NCBI GenBank assembly: GCA_905116865.2
Contig: CAJHNH020000238.1
Location: 203,288-267,287 of the forward strand
Origin: Candidula unifasciata
Taxonomy: Eukaryota; Mollusca; Gastropoda; Stylommatophora; Geomitridae
Reading direction: 5' to 3'
Length of the DNA stretch: 64,000 nucleotides
The notes below the pieces were generated by a model. The model was not told where the DNA came from. It made no database searches and saw nothing but the letters and a program-made list of their open reading frames with translations. Position 1 is the stretch's first letter, and the number at the start of each line of letters is the position of its first letter. Below are positions 19,593-30,616 of this stretch, piece by piece. The translations under genes and the position numbers were made by a program.

Positions 19593-21611
19593 TTAGTACA
19601 ACCTGTCATCTCCAGTATTGTTCCAGTATTCCTTGTGGAATCGTGATGTCCTGCATCGATATACAGTCACCAATTGTCCCTCATTCCAGGCTAAGTCCTT
19701 AGTACTAGAATCATGTGGGTATTCCGAGCAGCCGCTCCGTAATATCCATTTATCTGGAGGTTTCTTCTCCCGCAGGATAAGAAATAATCTCCGTTTCAAC
19801 AATGGGATTCCTCGACATCGTTGACTGACAGTCCCTGTCAATTTCCTCGCTTCGCCACGCCCTATGAGCATAGGGAGGGCCTGAAGTGCTCTCCGAAAAG
19901 GATGAGTTGTAGTCAGGTAGGATTTTCTTTTCCTACATCTACAGATCCTGAAAAAAACTGTCACTAATCTCCTCTCAAATTGAGGGATATAGTCACTCAT
20001 CATGACAGCATGCTGTGAGTGCAACTGACCACTGCCGATTTCTTGAAGGAGTGTCCACTGGTTTCCTCCTCGGTGCATCCTTTCCCTTTTACAAATTGTC
20101 CGGGTGGAATTCTCTTTCATTAAGATCAGTCCAGAATCAGAGCACGAAATCAAGTCATGGGGTACAGTCAAATCATGAGGAAACTCAGGGTTTCCTGCAG
20201 ACAGTAAAGTGGCATTTCTTCGCAATGAAGTTTCCACTATCAGCTGAGATACCCCTGTCACTTCCTTCGAAGCGAAGAGTAATACAAGACCAGAATGTTG
20301 GGGTTCCCTACTATTTATGGCTTGTTCCGCTTCAGGGTCCTTCATCCGAAGTATCCCTGTCGCCCCAGCTGTACAGGATAGAGACAATTTGTCTCCCTGC
20401 ACACAAGAAGTACCTTCTTCTTCATCACTGGCAAACATTTCTGTCTGTCCAGTATCAGAGTGCACAGGACTTGCAGCAATGTCCTGTTTACTCACTGTCT
20501 CTAAGGTCGTCAAGAACTTAAGAGAACTATCCTCCTTATCTGTTATATCCGTCCTGGTCTGGCTTTCACATGCCAAGTCCAGAGAAGGCAAATAAGGGGA
20601 TTTGTCGCTACCGTCGCAGTCAACTACTTTGGGCGAAAAGTCAGAACTAACTATTTCTATTTTGTATGCAATCGCATCAAGGGAAATAGGGGAAACAGGT
20701 TTAGTGTTACTCCCTACATTAGTCTGCTTTACTTCCTCTTCTTGTTGGAAGGGACCAAAGGATATATGGGAGTTGGGAAAGGCTTTGCCCTCGTCCTCAT
20801 TAATGGCTGATGTGCCAGTCGAACCACTGTGTCGACGGTTAGTACAGTTATCACGCTTGTGATTACTGCGGGGTGTGCTCTCATATATCTCATCTGAGAT
20901 AATGGGAGTAAGGGGTTCCAGCAATGTAGATCCGGTCCCTTTAGAAGATTTCTGCTTCTTATTCCATCTTTTCCTTTTAGGCTTAAGAATGGAAGTAAAT
21001 GGGGCCAGCAATGTAGATCCGGTCATCCCTACAGAAAAATTCTTCTTAATGTCAGCTCTGTCCCTATTAGGAATAAGAGGGGTGGGGCAAGGTCGTGGGT
21101 GGTCTATTACTTCATCCATTGATAATGTACCGTTTGGCAGAATAGTACACACCTCTCCATTGAGAGAGTGAGTCCCAGACCTTTCTACCAGAGTGTCAGT
21201 ATGGGAGTTGTCAGTTCCCTCAACTACCCTAATAGTGTTCTCACCGTTCCCTGTATCTAACTGCAGTTCTCTATTCGTCTGCCTATGTGGTTTATAGTTA
21301 CGCAGCTTTTCTTGAAAACGCCTCGTTCTTTCAACAGCTGCCTCCTCTTCGAGTCGCAACTGTCTAGCATATTCTTCTTCTTCAATTTGCCGCATTCTCT
21401 CTTCTTCTAGCCTCTCTGCTGCATGACGAGCAAGCATCGAGTCATATTCTTCTTTCTCCAACTGGCGCTTCTTCTCTGCAGCATTACGGGCACTCATGTA
21501 ATCGAAAGTATCCATATGGCCTTTAACATATGATTCTAACTGTGCTCCCACTCTACCCTCAGCTATCCCGATCTTCCTTACATCTTTTAGGAACTCGGTG
21601 CGTAAGTCCAT
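19593..21611 (-). CDS. gag-like 672-residue ORF of the LTR element
   Basis: An uninterrupted ORF starting about 550 bp after the PBS-like site. Residues 1-35 (MDLRTEFLKDVRKIGIAEGR...) lead into a charged coiled coil rich in A-A-E-K/E-E-x (about residues 40-105). This N-terminal layout is usual for animal Ty3/gypsy gag proteins. Residues 110-500 are polar and low-similarity, with an internal duplication (TGSTLLAPFTSI and TGSTLLEPLTPI, about 31 residues apart). The C-terminus is basic. No capsid MHR, CCHC knuckle, protease, RT or integrase motif was seen. It may be the gag N-terminus fused by deletion to downstream sequence, or an accessory protein. Conservation of frame fits a young insertion and does not prove function. 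Confidence 0.5.
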   Translation of the reverse strand: MDLRTEFLKDVRKIGIAEGRVGAQLESYVKGHMDTFDYMSARNAAEKKRQLEKEEYDSMLARHAAERLEEERMRQIEEEEYARQLRLEEEAAVERTRRFQEKLRNYKPHRQTNRELQLDTGNGENTIRVVEGTDNSHTDTLVERSGTHSLNGEVCTILPNGTLSMDEVIDHPRPCPTPLIPNRDRADIKKNFSVGMTGSTLLAPFTSILKPKRKRWNKKQKSSKGTGSTLLEPLTPIISDEIYESTPRSNHKRDNCTNRRHSGSTGTSAINEDEGKAFPNSHISFGPFQQEEEVKQTNVGSNTKPVSPISLDAIAYKIEIVSSDFSPKVVDCDGSDKSPYLPSLDLACESQTRTDITDKEDSSLKFLTTLETVSKQDIAASPVHSDTGQTEMFASDEEEGTSCVQGDKLSLSCTAGATGILRMKDPEAEQAINSREPQHSGLVLLFASKEVTGVSQLIVETSLRRNATLLSAGNPEFPHDLTVPHDLISCSDSGLILMKENSTRTICKRERMHRGGNQWTLLQEIGSGQLHSQHAVMMSDYIPQFERRLVTVFFRICRCRKRKSYLTTTHPFRRALQALPMLIGRGEARKLTGTVSQRCRGIPLLKRRLFLILREKKPPDKWILRSGCSEYPHDSSTKDLAWNEGQLVTVYRCRTSRFHKEYWNNTGDDRLY

Positions 21612-22146
21612 TCTATCTATTAGATCTATCTAGAGATAAATAAAATACTACCCCGATTCCTGAATAAAAGAATATATCAGAGCAAGGTAAACTGGGCAAG
21701 AGAGTAGCCTATGACAGCCGCACAAAGATGTAAATAAATCAAAGTAGCCTACCAGACTGACAGCTGATAGAATAGTATAGCAGCACAGAGGATACGCCGG
21801 TAATGATATGATGTGATTTTACATTCAGTCACTAAGCATACTATCAATGATATGATGTCAACATATAATGCTCTACAATCTATATCAAATGATGGAACAT
21901 GCAAGCAAATATAATAACCATCTACATTAAAATTTACTAAATAAACAATAATCAATGGTTATGAAGTGATCAATGATAAGACATGATACTATCCATTTAT
22001 TGATTTTAGTAAAAAGTTATTTATTACTCTGTAATCTCTCCCCATGTATAAATTACTAATTTGAATTTAGAATATACTGGCAGAAGAGTTAAAGTTAAAT
22101 TTTAAAAATTTACTTTCATTAGTCTAGGAGTAATTAACCAAGTCCA

Positions 22147-22164
22147 TGCCCGGCGAGCTCGCCA
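22147..22164 (-). other. Primer-binding-site-like sequence
   Basis: On the minus strand, TGGCGAGCTCGCCGGGCA follows the LTR end after one base. Its complement would be a tRNA 3' end: CCA, a discriminator G, acceptor strand CGAGCTC and a T-stem strand CCCGG. The matching tRNA species was not identified. Confidence 0.55.
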
Positions 22165-22165
22165 G

Positions 22166-24491
22166 TGTGACGTGACGGTGGTATTTAATGTTTATGTTGT
22201 TGAGTAGGGATCTTCCTTTCAACACATTCTCTCCACTAGATTAACGGAACTATAATCTGAGCTATGTTGCTCTCAGACAAAGTCCTGGATATCCAAGAAA
22301 ACAGCCATATTGGCTCGTTAAGTATATTAACATTAGCTGAACTTGGTACCCACAAGAGAAGGCAAGGAATTTTAGATGTCTATCATACTTAATGTTAATG
22401 AATTATTAGACAGGGCAAGTGATTCCTCCGTCATCTACCTTCTCCCGGTGTTATTATTAATAATTAAAGAATTATTATATTATTTGAGCCCCCACCAAAT
22501 GGTATTCTATCTTAACAGTTTACTTAAACATGTAAGAACAGACATTTGAAATTTAACAAACTATGTAGTTTAAAACTTGACATACAGCTTTATTTACTAC
22601 AATGAAATTCCCAGTTTGTTGATTTACACAAACAGTGACTGGTTAACGTAAAGATGTTATAAGCGTCAGCGAGACAAACAGCTCGGGGTTTCAGAGTGGT
22701 ATGATGATGGTGGTTTGTTAACGGAAATGATGTTAACTTATCTTATAAGCCTCTGACAGCCGTGAGGAACTGTCAAGCTTGTCCAACTCTTCCTTGCCTG
22801 TTTTCTGCCTGTTTCAGCTTATTCTCCACTTCATCCCCTCCTCGTTCTCCACATCGTTCTCCACCTCGTTCTCCACCTCGTTCCCAGCTGGCCGAGTCTA
22901 ACACAATGTAGGCTACTTCATGGACTGATCGTCACATGGGCGCTGTAATCATGGAAACAAAACACATACGTGTAGTATCTTGACTTACACTAAGAATACA
23001 TGTATCAATTAATACAACATATAATAATAAGATATAGCCCATCACTCATCCTCATATTCCACATCCTCTCCAGTCTAGTCTGAAGGTCTTTTGTCTTACA
23101 TGGGCGTCACATATCCTGCCTTCCCTCAAATGCTATGTCATGATAGTTGACTTTCTAAGTCTGTGTCCGTCTTCACTCAGACTTCGAATTGGCTGACATA
23201 GATTTGACATAAACATGTGGCGCAGGTTATGTGCTGAAAACGCAAACAATTTATATGTGCACGCTGTCCTGAATATTATCTTTCAGTGACAGTGAATTCT
23301 ATACACCCATCATTCTTCCCCTGAGGTTATAAATCCCCTGTTCAGGTGAACACATTAAGTGAGCACATGGTGGGCACACAAAACGTAGCAACATCCCTGC
23401 ACATATTTGGGCATCATTTCCCACAGTCCCAACTCATATTTTGGCTGATCGTGAAAACAATATAATTACATTTCATTATAGCAAACGTCATTGTTCACAT
23501 CTTATTTTATACACGTGAAAACATACAATGAAAAACATGTGGCACAAACATACAAGAAATAGGAATAGTTTAGCAGTTCCCTAACTGAGATACTGAATAT
23601 TCACACAGAACTATTTCAAGCAGAATGTGCAGACAAATTAGGAAAAGGTAGTATAGACTAAAAGCTTAACTCCCTAACCTAAGTATACAAGATTAAAATC
23701 ACTATTTTCTCTCACCTGGGAACTTTTCCATTAATCGCCAAAACAGAATGCGACCGTAAAATTTACCTTTTAGGTCGATCTGTGTTGTTTGCCGGCAGGC
23801 TGCGATTAATGACGGAAATTCCACAGGCTCGAAGTATAAGTATCAATCTATTGTCCAAATTAAACTCCTCCCTTTCCTTAGTTTTTACCCAACCCTCAAG
23901 ATGATGGCTTAAGCCACGCCTCCGGAGTACCTATCAAATCACATTAGCTAACAAGTGGCCTGTCAGTCAATTCTGGACTGACATCCCTAGAGCAAACATT
24001 CTTAAGTGCCCCAATCTAGTTTACACCGAATCTAACTGGCCGGTGTGAAAGACGGTCAGTGAAGCCATTGTGTTTCCCACTTGACCCAGATCGAACAGTC
24101 CTAATTGCCAAACACCTGTTCTCTCTAGTCTTACACTGACGTGTGAAACTCCGACCTCTCGGCTCCGCAATGTCTAGCGTCTACTCAATTCCCCTGTTCA
24201 AAAGGGCCCCGCTCAGTCTACAGTCTGGTCAGGAGATAACATTCTGACACTGGCATGAGAATGCAATTTAACATCCCTAGTCTGAACCAGCGGGCTGTAT
24301 TACGTAGTGTTGGGTAATTTTAAACAAAGCGCAGTGGCTTGTCTCGAAGAAGGACTGGTAACAATTTAAATCTGTGCGGTTTAAAGCAATATTAGGATAA
24401 AGCGCAGAGTAAATATAATTCTGTCTCTTTAGAACCAGAAGAACTTATTACAAGTACTAACTTCTGGAACCACTGAGATCGTTTCGTGACA
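22166..24491 (-). repeat. 5' LTR, full length (2326 bp)
   Basis: The shared 0.83-kb part (22166-22995) is next to the PBS-like site, as the U5 end should be. The other 1.5 kb (22996-24491) is unique in the window but lies inside the target duplication, so it is read as U3/R missing from the truncated 3' LTR. Over 2 kb is long for an LTR. The alternative, an 0.82-kb LTR with a separate flank, would not explain the split repeat B or the duplication. Confidence 0.7.
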
Positions 24492-24715
24492 CCCTCACAA
24501 GCATGCCATAAGGGGAAAAGTATTAGGGCTGTTCCTTCTAAAGTGCATCTTGGGCAAGGAACCAGTGGTCTGCATACAAATAAACCAGATCTGTGAAACT
24601 GATGTGCATACAGAACTCAGATTCAGGTTTAAGAATAAAGTCCAGTGGTGAATGAACAAGCTGAACTTTCCGCAAGAGTTTACAGCCTGCGAACGTGAAG
24701 AAAAGGAAGACAATG
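24492..24715 (+). mobile_element. Repeat B, right half, with target-site duplication
   Basis: Starts with the CCCTC duplication, then 'acaagcatgccataagg', 'caaggaaccagtggtctgca', 'aaaccagatctgtgaaactg' and 'gagtttacagcctgcgaacg'. It ends in a short purine tail 'gaagaaaaggaag'. It continues the left half at 18676-18740. Confidence 0.75.
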
Positions 24716-24954
24716 TTTATTATTCAGTTATAACATTCACGCAAATTTGTCTTTTCAAAGCGTTATGTGCTCTGTGTACTTCTATAGACATTAATATCTG
24801 GTACAATGGCATATTTAATACACAGACAGTTTGTAACAACATTATTACTCCTCTCAACAACAGTTTATAACAAAAATGTAAAAGGCAAGAGGTTTAACGT
24901 CATTTTACCAGGTTTGGTACAAGTCTCTTTACTGTTGATACTTATCACTTGATG

Positions 24955-25210
24955 GAAAGGACCCTTTTCACGCCTTTAGGCATATAGGGCTAGACCTATA
25001 TTTTTATAGACCAACGGCACAAGATGGGTGATGTGGTCAGCATCACACCGGCCGCCTCTACTTCCCGGGATTGCACCCGGTACCCACTCAAGGCTAGGTC
25101 GACCTGGGAGCCAAGGTCATTTTTGAAGAAAAGTCCGTCTCCGCCAGGGAGCGAACCCACGACCTTCCGATCCGCGGCGCGCGTCTAGCCGCTCTGCCAC
25201 GGCGACTCCC
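24955..25210 (-). mobile_element. SINE family A, near full-length copy
   Basis: On the minus strand the head reads GCCGTGGCAGAGCGGCTAGA (A-box-like), with GGTCGTGGGTTCGCTCCC (B-box-like) following. The body contains 'ctgggagccaaggtcatttt' and 'gcatcacaccggccgcctct' (plus-strand text), and the tail is 'tatagggctagacctata'. This is the best reference for the family. The 54/56-bp minisatellite begins at its head. Confidence 0.85.
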
Positions 25211-25900
25211 TCAACTGTGTATAGCCACCATAAACTGCCCATGTTGTGAAGATGTGTAGCCACTTAAACATTGTGTTTAGCCACCATAAACTGCCCATGT
25301 TGTGAAGATGTGTAGCCACTTAAACATTGTGTACAGCCACCATAAACTGCCCATGTTGTGAAGATGTGTAGCCACTTAAACATTGTGTTTAGCCACCATA
25401 AACTGCCCATGTTGTGAAGATGTGTAGCCACTTCAACTGTGTATAGCCACCATAAACTGCCCATGTTGTGAAGATGTGTAGCCACTTCAACTGTGTATAG
25501 CCACCATAAACTGCCCAAGTTGTGAAGATGTGTAGCCACTTAAACATTGTGTTTAGCCACCATAAACTGCCCATGTTGTGAAGGATGTGTAGCCACTTAA
25601 ACACTGTGTACAGCCACCATAAACTGCCCATGTTGTGAAGATGTGTAGCCACTTAAACATTGTTTTTAGCCACCATAAACTGCCCATGTTGTGAAGATGT
25701 GTAGCCTCTTCAACTGTGTATAGCCACCATCAACTGCCCATGTTGTGAAGATGTGTAGCCACTTCAACTGTGTATAGCCACCACGAACTGCCCATGTTGT
25801 GAAGATGTGTAGCCACTTCAACTGTGTATAGCCACCATAAACTGCCCATGTTGTGAAGATGTGTAGCCACTTCAACATTGTGTTTAGCCACTCTGGTATC
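25205..25900. repeat. 54/56-bp minisatellite, 12 copies
   Basis: The unit contains 'cataaactgcccatgttgtg', 'aagatgtgtagccact' and 'gtgt(a/t)tagccac'. Spacing is 56 bp for the 'taaacattgtg' version and 54 bp for the 'tcaactgtg' version, and the two are interleaved. Minus-strand ORFs repeating THLHNMGSLWW arise from the array and are not genes. It lies 3' of the SLC6 gene. Confidence 0.95.
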
Positions 25901-26274
25901 TTCAAAGAGCGTACACTCATGAATTTCCATGAGTTAGTTCTCTGCCTTGATTTTTTGGGTGCACAAACGACTACGCCCTTTAACCTGGTATGCTTTTATC
26001 TTGTCCTGTACAGAAAAAAAAATCTCCATCCCTCACTCAGTTTCAAACCCTGGATCCTCCGGCAGGAGAGTCCAGCCACTGCAGAAAGATTTAATTGCTT
26101 AACTGAAACCCCACAATTAACCAATCACTTCACTGTCAGAACAGTGATACATTTGTCCTTTACTGCTTAGTCTCTCCCAGCAGATGGATGATTGCAAGCG
26201 TCACACAAAGCACTAACTCTAAAGCTCCACCAAATACGTCTTGAGTTACTGGTATTAATATTTTTTGTCCCAAA

Positions 26275-26460
26275 AGATTTTGAACACTCGCCTCAGGTCT
26301 GAAGGTCATGAGTTCAAATCTATATCCGTTCTGATTTTTTTTTTAAAACTGACTTTGGCTTCCAATCAAACCAGCCTAAAATAGGTAAAAGATAAAATTC
26401 AGAGAAGTAAAGGCGGCCAGCATGATGTTAACCACATCACCAGCCGAGTTCCTATTGCCT
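26275..26460 (+). mobile_element. SINE family A copy
   Basis: The B-box-like part 'gaaggtcatgagttcaaatc', the core 'agagaagtaaaggcggccag' and 'atgatgttaaccacatcacc' are recognisable. The head is decayed. Confidence 0.65.
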
Positions 26461-26869
26461 ATAAAATATATATGTTTAGCGCTATGCCCACTACACCTAA
26501 GAGTGCAGAAAATAGTCCTTTACTAGTTGGGCACTACAATCACAATGAATACACTTCCAAACAGGCATATAAAACTGTACATGTTAAAATATCTGGCCAG
26601 ATAGCTTTTAACACACTTAGATCAAATATAAAGTATGTAAAGCACAGTATATGTTGCTTGATACATATGGACAATAGCTGATTACAAATTGTCGAAATGG
26701 GAGAAAGCGGTTGCACGTCTTCCTCTGAGGATTTGTGCACTTCATTGTTGTAGGTCAGGTCAGGTCAGCTAAACCAAAAACGTGTTAACTAAGGACTGCA
26801 AATGTGTTCACCATTGCTGCTTGTGAGAATATTGGTTTAACTGCGTCTTCGTGTATAAATTATGACCCA

Positions 26870-27115
26870 TTAACCCTCAAATATTGAATCAACATCACAG
26901 CACTCGGGACACCCCCATAAGCACTCCGTCCCCATCTTCAGCAGCAAGCGAAGAGTTCTAATTCCGATGGTACCAGTACCTGTCTTGATGTTCGTCTCAG
27001 CCTTTTCTTGAGGGTTGAGCGTCAGCCAGATACCCTGGTAACTCCCTGCAGCGCCATTCTCCTCTCTTGTCGTCCTGAGAAGACTAAATCTAGTAACTTC
27101 CGGTTGTGCCACATT
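26870..27115 (-). mobile_element. RNase-H-family LINE 3' end
   Basis: The minus frame contains TIGIRTLRLLLKMGTECLWG followed by CPECCDVDS, the cysteine-containing C-terminus of this family. It is an intact 245-bp open frame but only the tail of ORF2. Confidence 0.75.
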
Positions 27116-27224
27116 GCCTTAAATGCCGAAATATCAGCCATGCCTGCAGTGACCTGTTCTCTAAAACGTAGTTAAATTCCACTGGTTCTGTGTGCGCCTG
27201 CACAGTTTTTTAATAGGTTAGGAT

Positions 27225-27440
27225 GCCCGTCTCTCTAGCGTAGTTGGCTAAACCGGATTGCGCGGTGAGCGGGTGACGAACTCCTTGTGGTCCGGGTTCA
27301 CTCTCGGGGGTAGGCAGAAAAGCCACATTTATCCCAGATTTACGGTATTTAAAATGGAATCAAAGCCGAAAGGTTGCGATATCCATAATACCGAGCCTAA
27401 GGGTTAACAACTCATGGCTTCTGGATACTAAAACAAACAA
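27225..27440 (+). mobile_element. SINE family E copy, 13-bp target duplication
   Basis: The tRNA-like head has TAGTTGGCTAAACCGG (A box) and TGGTCCGGGTTCACTC (B box). The body reads 'aagccgaaaggttgcgatat' and the tail 'aaaacaaacaa'. AATAGGTTAGGAT flanks it at 27212-27224 and 27439-27451, without mismatch. This is a young insertion. Confidence 0.9.
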
Positions 27441-27444
27441 TAGG

Positions 27445-28015
27445 TTAGGATCTAAATATAGTAACTAAGATAACATTTCCTTTGACCTTGTTGGATTTTT
27501 TTTTTTCATAAGACCAGTTGATGTAAAATTTTATGGGAGCCTCAGTGATAGAGGTTACAGCATGAGTCACTTGATATATATATATATATATATTTTGTTT
27601 CAGGTCAAAGGGGGTGTATTTTCGTGTTTCACCCTGTTCATATTTATTGATTACCCTTTTTATTGATCTCTTTATTTTAGAGAGAAAAAATGTAAATAAA
27701 TACATTTGTAAAAGCATTATTAGTGATTTGTCTAAAATGTGGGGTTTTTTTTTTAAAAGGATTTTTCCAGGAGTTTCCACATGCTCATTAATTTTGTATT
27801 TATTTTTCAGTGAAGCAATCGACAAAAGGGTTAATTGGTTATTTTCATAATGTGAATGCATGTCGGCATTAATAAAATAACAGAATAAAACGTGAAAATG
27901 TGTGATCATTATAGTAAATTTAATGTTTATATACATTGCAGAGATCATGAACAGCATATTAGGTTTCACTGTTGTTTTTAAATTCGTCTTGAGGGGGGGG
28001 GGACAAGATATCTAC
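27445..28015. other. AT-rich, nothing recognised
   Basis: Contains a short (TA)n at 27573-27592. The open frame 27445-27969 (minus) is lysine/isoleucine-rich AT-driven sequence without domain resemblance. Confidence 0.4.
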
Positions 28016-28119
28016 ATTAGTAGTGAGGTTTTGCAACTGGTGTTCCAGAAGGGTAATTACTGATATGAAGAAACAGAAGAGACCTACTTATTATGAAGCT
28101 AAACAAATACTTTATGGCA

Positions 28120-28370
28120 CATCTGCAAGAGGCAGCCGACGTGTAGCAGCAAGATGCTCGCCTGCAGATTGGAAGGTTGTGATGGTGCCGGTCTTTTTCC
28201 AAAATGACCTTGGCTTCCAGGTCGACCCAGCCTTAAATGGGTGCCAGGTAAAGTCCTGGGAAGTAAGGGCCACTGGCATCATGTTGACATCACCCACTAA
28301 GTGCCAATTGGTTTTTATGTCCAGTACCTCTGAAGGCGTGGAGAAGGATCCTTTACTTTTACTTTACAAG
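28120..28370 (+). mobile_element. SINE family A copy
   Basis: Head 'gcagcaagatgctcgcctgc', core 'gaccttggcttccaggtcga' and 'aggtaaagtcctgggaagta', and tail 'gcgtggagaaggatcc' are in the expected order. Full length but diverged. Confidence 0.75.
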
Positions 28371-28379
28371 ATCTGAAAA

Positions 28380-30250
28380 ACCAATTGAACAAGCCTAGTT
28401 AATGGCATTAGTTCTGTTTGCACCTGCGCAGTGTTTAGAAGGGCAGGATAGCATATGAATGGGAGTTATGGACTCATACTTGGTCAGTGAAGAAACATAA
28501 TGGTGCCTTCCAACTGAAATGTTACAGAACCACTGTTAGAATACCACGGACAAAGAACAAAAAAAAAGAATGTCAACATCTTACATGATCCGAACATTGA
28601 GGGTAATAGTAGGGTGACCCCAATATAACTTTTAAATGGTTGAACAGAATTTATGGAATCTGCTCCTTTTGTTGTTGTTGTTTTTTTCATGCAAATATTC
28701 TCTGAAAGACTCACTGGATATCAGTCTTTTATGATGTAATCTCAAGTATGAATATATTTTTTTTAAAGCAGCAGTAGCAGTTTTTTAAAACAGTCTTGCG
28801 GTGAATCGCTAGACTTTTACGACAATTTTTTAGCCTTTCTTTATTCTATTTTATTCAATTCATTCCACATCACCTTTTTATAGTTTTTCATGTTACCCCC
28901 CTGGTGGGTGCTGGTGGTAGGAATACTCTCCCCTTTGTTATTGTTGTGTAGTTGATGTTGAGAAAGGCCCTGGCCGAAACCTTGCTTTGTCTTTGAGCAC
29001 ATTGTTCTCCTTCCACCTTTTATTAAGCTTGTTAGTCACAGTTCAGTGGTTTAATTACCAATAGTAGCATGCAGAAAAATTTGAAGGGCACAGTGAATTG
29101 ATTAAAGTACAGTGTATGGTCTTGTTAACCATATAACAAAGCATTAACTTTATTAAAGGCTCAGATTATTTCATTTTAGTAAGTGATGTGTATAGATAAT
29201 CATTTACTTGAAGTGAAGATGTCATTTTTAAGGAGAATCCAAAGAATATCATGGAATGGTGAAAACACAAATAAGGCAGGCCTCCTAGAGATGAATGCAA
29301 GTCATAAACTGACTTGAAAAATGAGACACAGGCAGTCAGTGTTTTTTTTTTCCAGACATTTTATGAGAAGGAATGGAGTCAAAAACTTGGTAACAACTGG
29401 CCATTTTGGTAAGAAAGATAGCAAGGGGAAGGCAAAGAGATAAATACGTTGATGTCTTTACCATATGGCTGGGCTGACATGATATGTAATTCTGGAGTTA
29501 TCGGCGTGGCTTGTGATGATAATGATAAATAAAATTTGGCAGGCTTACAATGTTGACCCACTGAATAACTTTTGCAATATTTCTTTGATACTAAACAATT
29601 ATAGTCTGTTTCAGAAGTTGTGACCAACTTTAACAATCTAAAACTCAGTAACTGTTTAGTTTTAAATTGTTGAAATTTGGCATATTACCTGTTAATAATC
29701 ATGCCCTTGTAGGAAAATAATGATAATGTAAACAGAGATAAGGTTTTTGTTTTGCTTGTTTAGTGGTATGTGAAAAACAGACACCGATTCAAAAGCATTC
29801 GGTTAGCATGTTTACAGTAACAGAGTGGTATGAACTTGCCAAAACATCAAATTGCACATGTTTTAGAGGTAATCCATGCAAGAACATGGTGTTTCACTCT
29901 CAGGTGATTAGTCTCCTGCATTAGCCTCAAATAAATTAGATGGACACAATATTTCATTGTATGCAGGATAGGCTAACACACTATTCTCCATTTTTTAATT
30001 GTACACAAACTTTAAGACCCACAAAGGTCACATAAATTTGCCACTTTAAGAAACAGTAGTACCTTTAAATTTGTAAATTATAAAATCATAAGGATATTGG
30101 AAATGTAAGACCTTTTGCAAAAATTTGTGTTAATCCATGCAGGAGTTTTCAAAATATTTTTGAGGGCACAACTTTTCAAACGGGCTATAGACAGTTAACT
30201 CCTGCTTTCAACTTTGTCCTCGAAACCTCAGACAGAACCCAATAGTGTCT
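28380..30250. other. 3' flank of SLC6 gene, no gene recognised
   Basis: Likely contains the SLC6 3' UTR (minus strand), but no polyadenylation site can be chosen. LINE-like scraps occur near 29225-29260 ('tccaaagaatatcatggaat'). A motif at 28945-28985 resembles the 'GATGA-stem-GAAAC' tail of some retroelements. Confidence 0.35.
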
Positions 30251-30616
30251 TTACTGCATGGATGTCTTGCTACCCCAAACAGAGCCCTGCGGTGTCTGTG
30301 TCGGTGTTTCATTCTGTGGTGTCATTTCTCCAAATGTGAAAGGTGGGTTCATCCCTAAAGTGGATGTGGATGGATATCTGGACACCTGGCGAGAATTATG
30401 TTGAGAGTTCAGAGTGTTGATAGTGGTGGTACTGCCCGCTAAAAGACTGGCAATTTCATGTACACTTAAATGGCTTCGGTAAATTTTGTCTCCAAGCTGG
30501 TATTCTAGTGTCCCAAAGTTCTGCTGACTTAACCTTTCGGGGGAGTACCTGTCTTTTCTGTGGGTCGCTAAGGCTGGGCCCCAGTGGGGCAGGGGCATGC
30601 TGCGCATTCTTAGTAG
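30251..30616 (-). CDS. SLC6 exon 12 (C-terminal tail)
   Basis: The acceptor is TTTATTGCAG and the stop is TAA at 30251-30253. It encodes 121 residues beginning [20 protein letters not shown] and ending [11 protein letters not shown]. The 'P..WGPA...R..RY' start is usual just after TM12 in SLC6 proteins. The rest is a Ser/Thr/Gln-rich cytosolic tail. Confidence 0.8.
   Translation of the reverse strand, partial: LLRMRSMPLPHWGPALATHRKDRYSPERLSQQNFGTLEYQLGDKIYRSHLSVHEIASLLAGSTTTINTLNSQHNSRQVSRYPSTSTLGMNPPFTFGEMTPQNETPTQTPQGSVWGSKTSMQ

Larger units (their letters stand above)
18741..24491 (-). mobile_element. LTR retrotransposon, internally deleted, long LTR
   Basis: Read on the minus strand, the element begins TGTCACGAAACG (24491) and ends ACGTCACA (18741), giving TG...CA termini, with a 5-bp CCCTC duplication outside. 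It cleanly splits repeat B, whose halves at 18740 and 24497 are contiguous in other copies. The 5' LTR (22166-24491) is complete. One base after it is a TGG-initiated PBS-like site. A 672-codon gag-like ORF follows. The body then jumps straight into the last 818 bp of the 3' LTR. Capsid, protease, reverse transcriptase, integrase, a polypurine tract and the first 1.5 kb of the 3' LTR are absent, so one deletion explains the structure. It is probably Ty3/gypsy-like on ORF style only. Confidence 0.8.

Noticed and set aside
25130..25210. Possible tRNA gene (A and B boxes); similar at 30661, 27240 and 52400
   Set aside because: Each is joined to a SINE body repeated elsewhere, and cloverleaf pairing is not maintained.
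25264..25930. Minus-strand repeat protein THLHNMGSLWW
   Set aside because: Frame shifts between units of 54 and 56 bp, and there is no start or flanking gene structure; it is a minisatellite.
27445..27969. 174-codon minus ORF
   Set aside because: Composition is AT-driven and includes a (TA)n translation; no domain.
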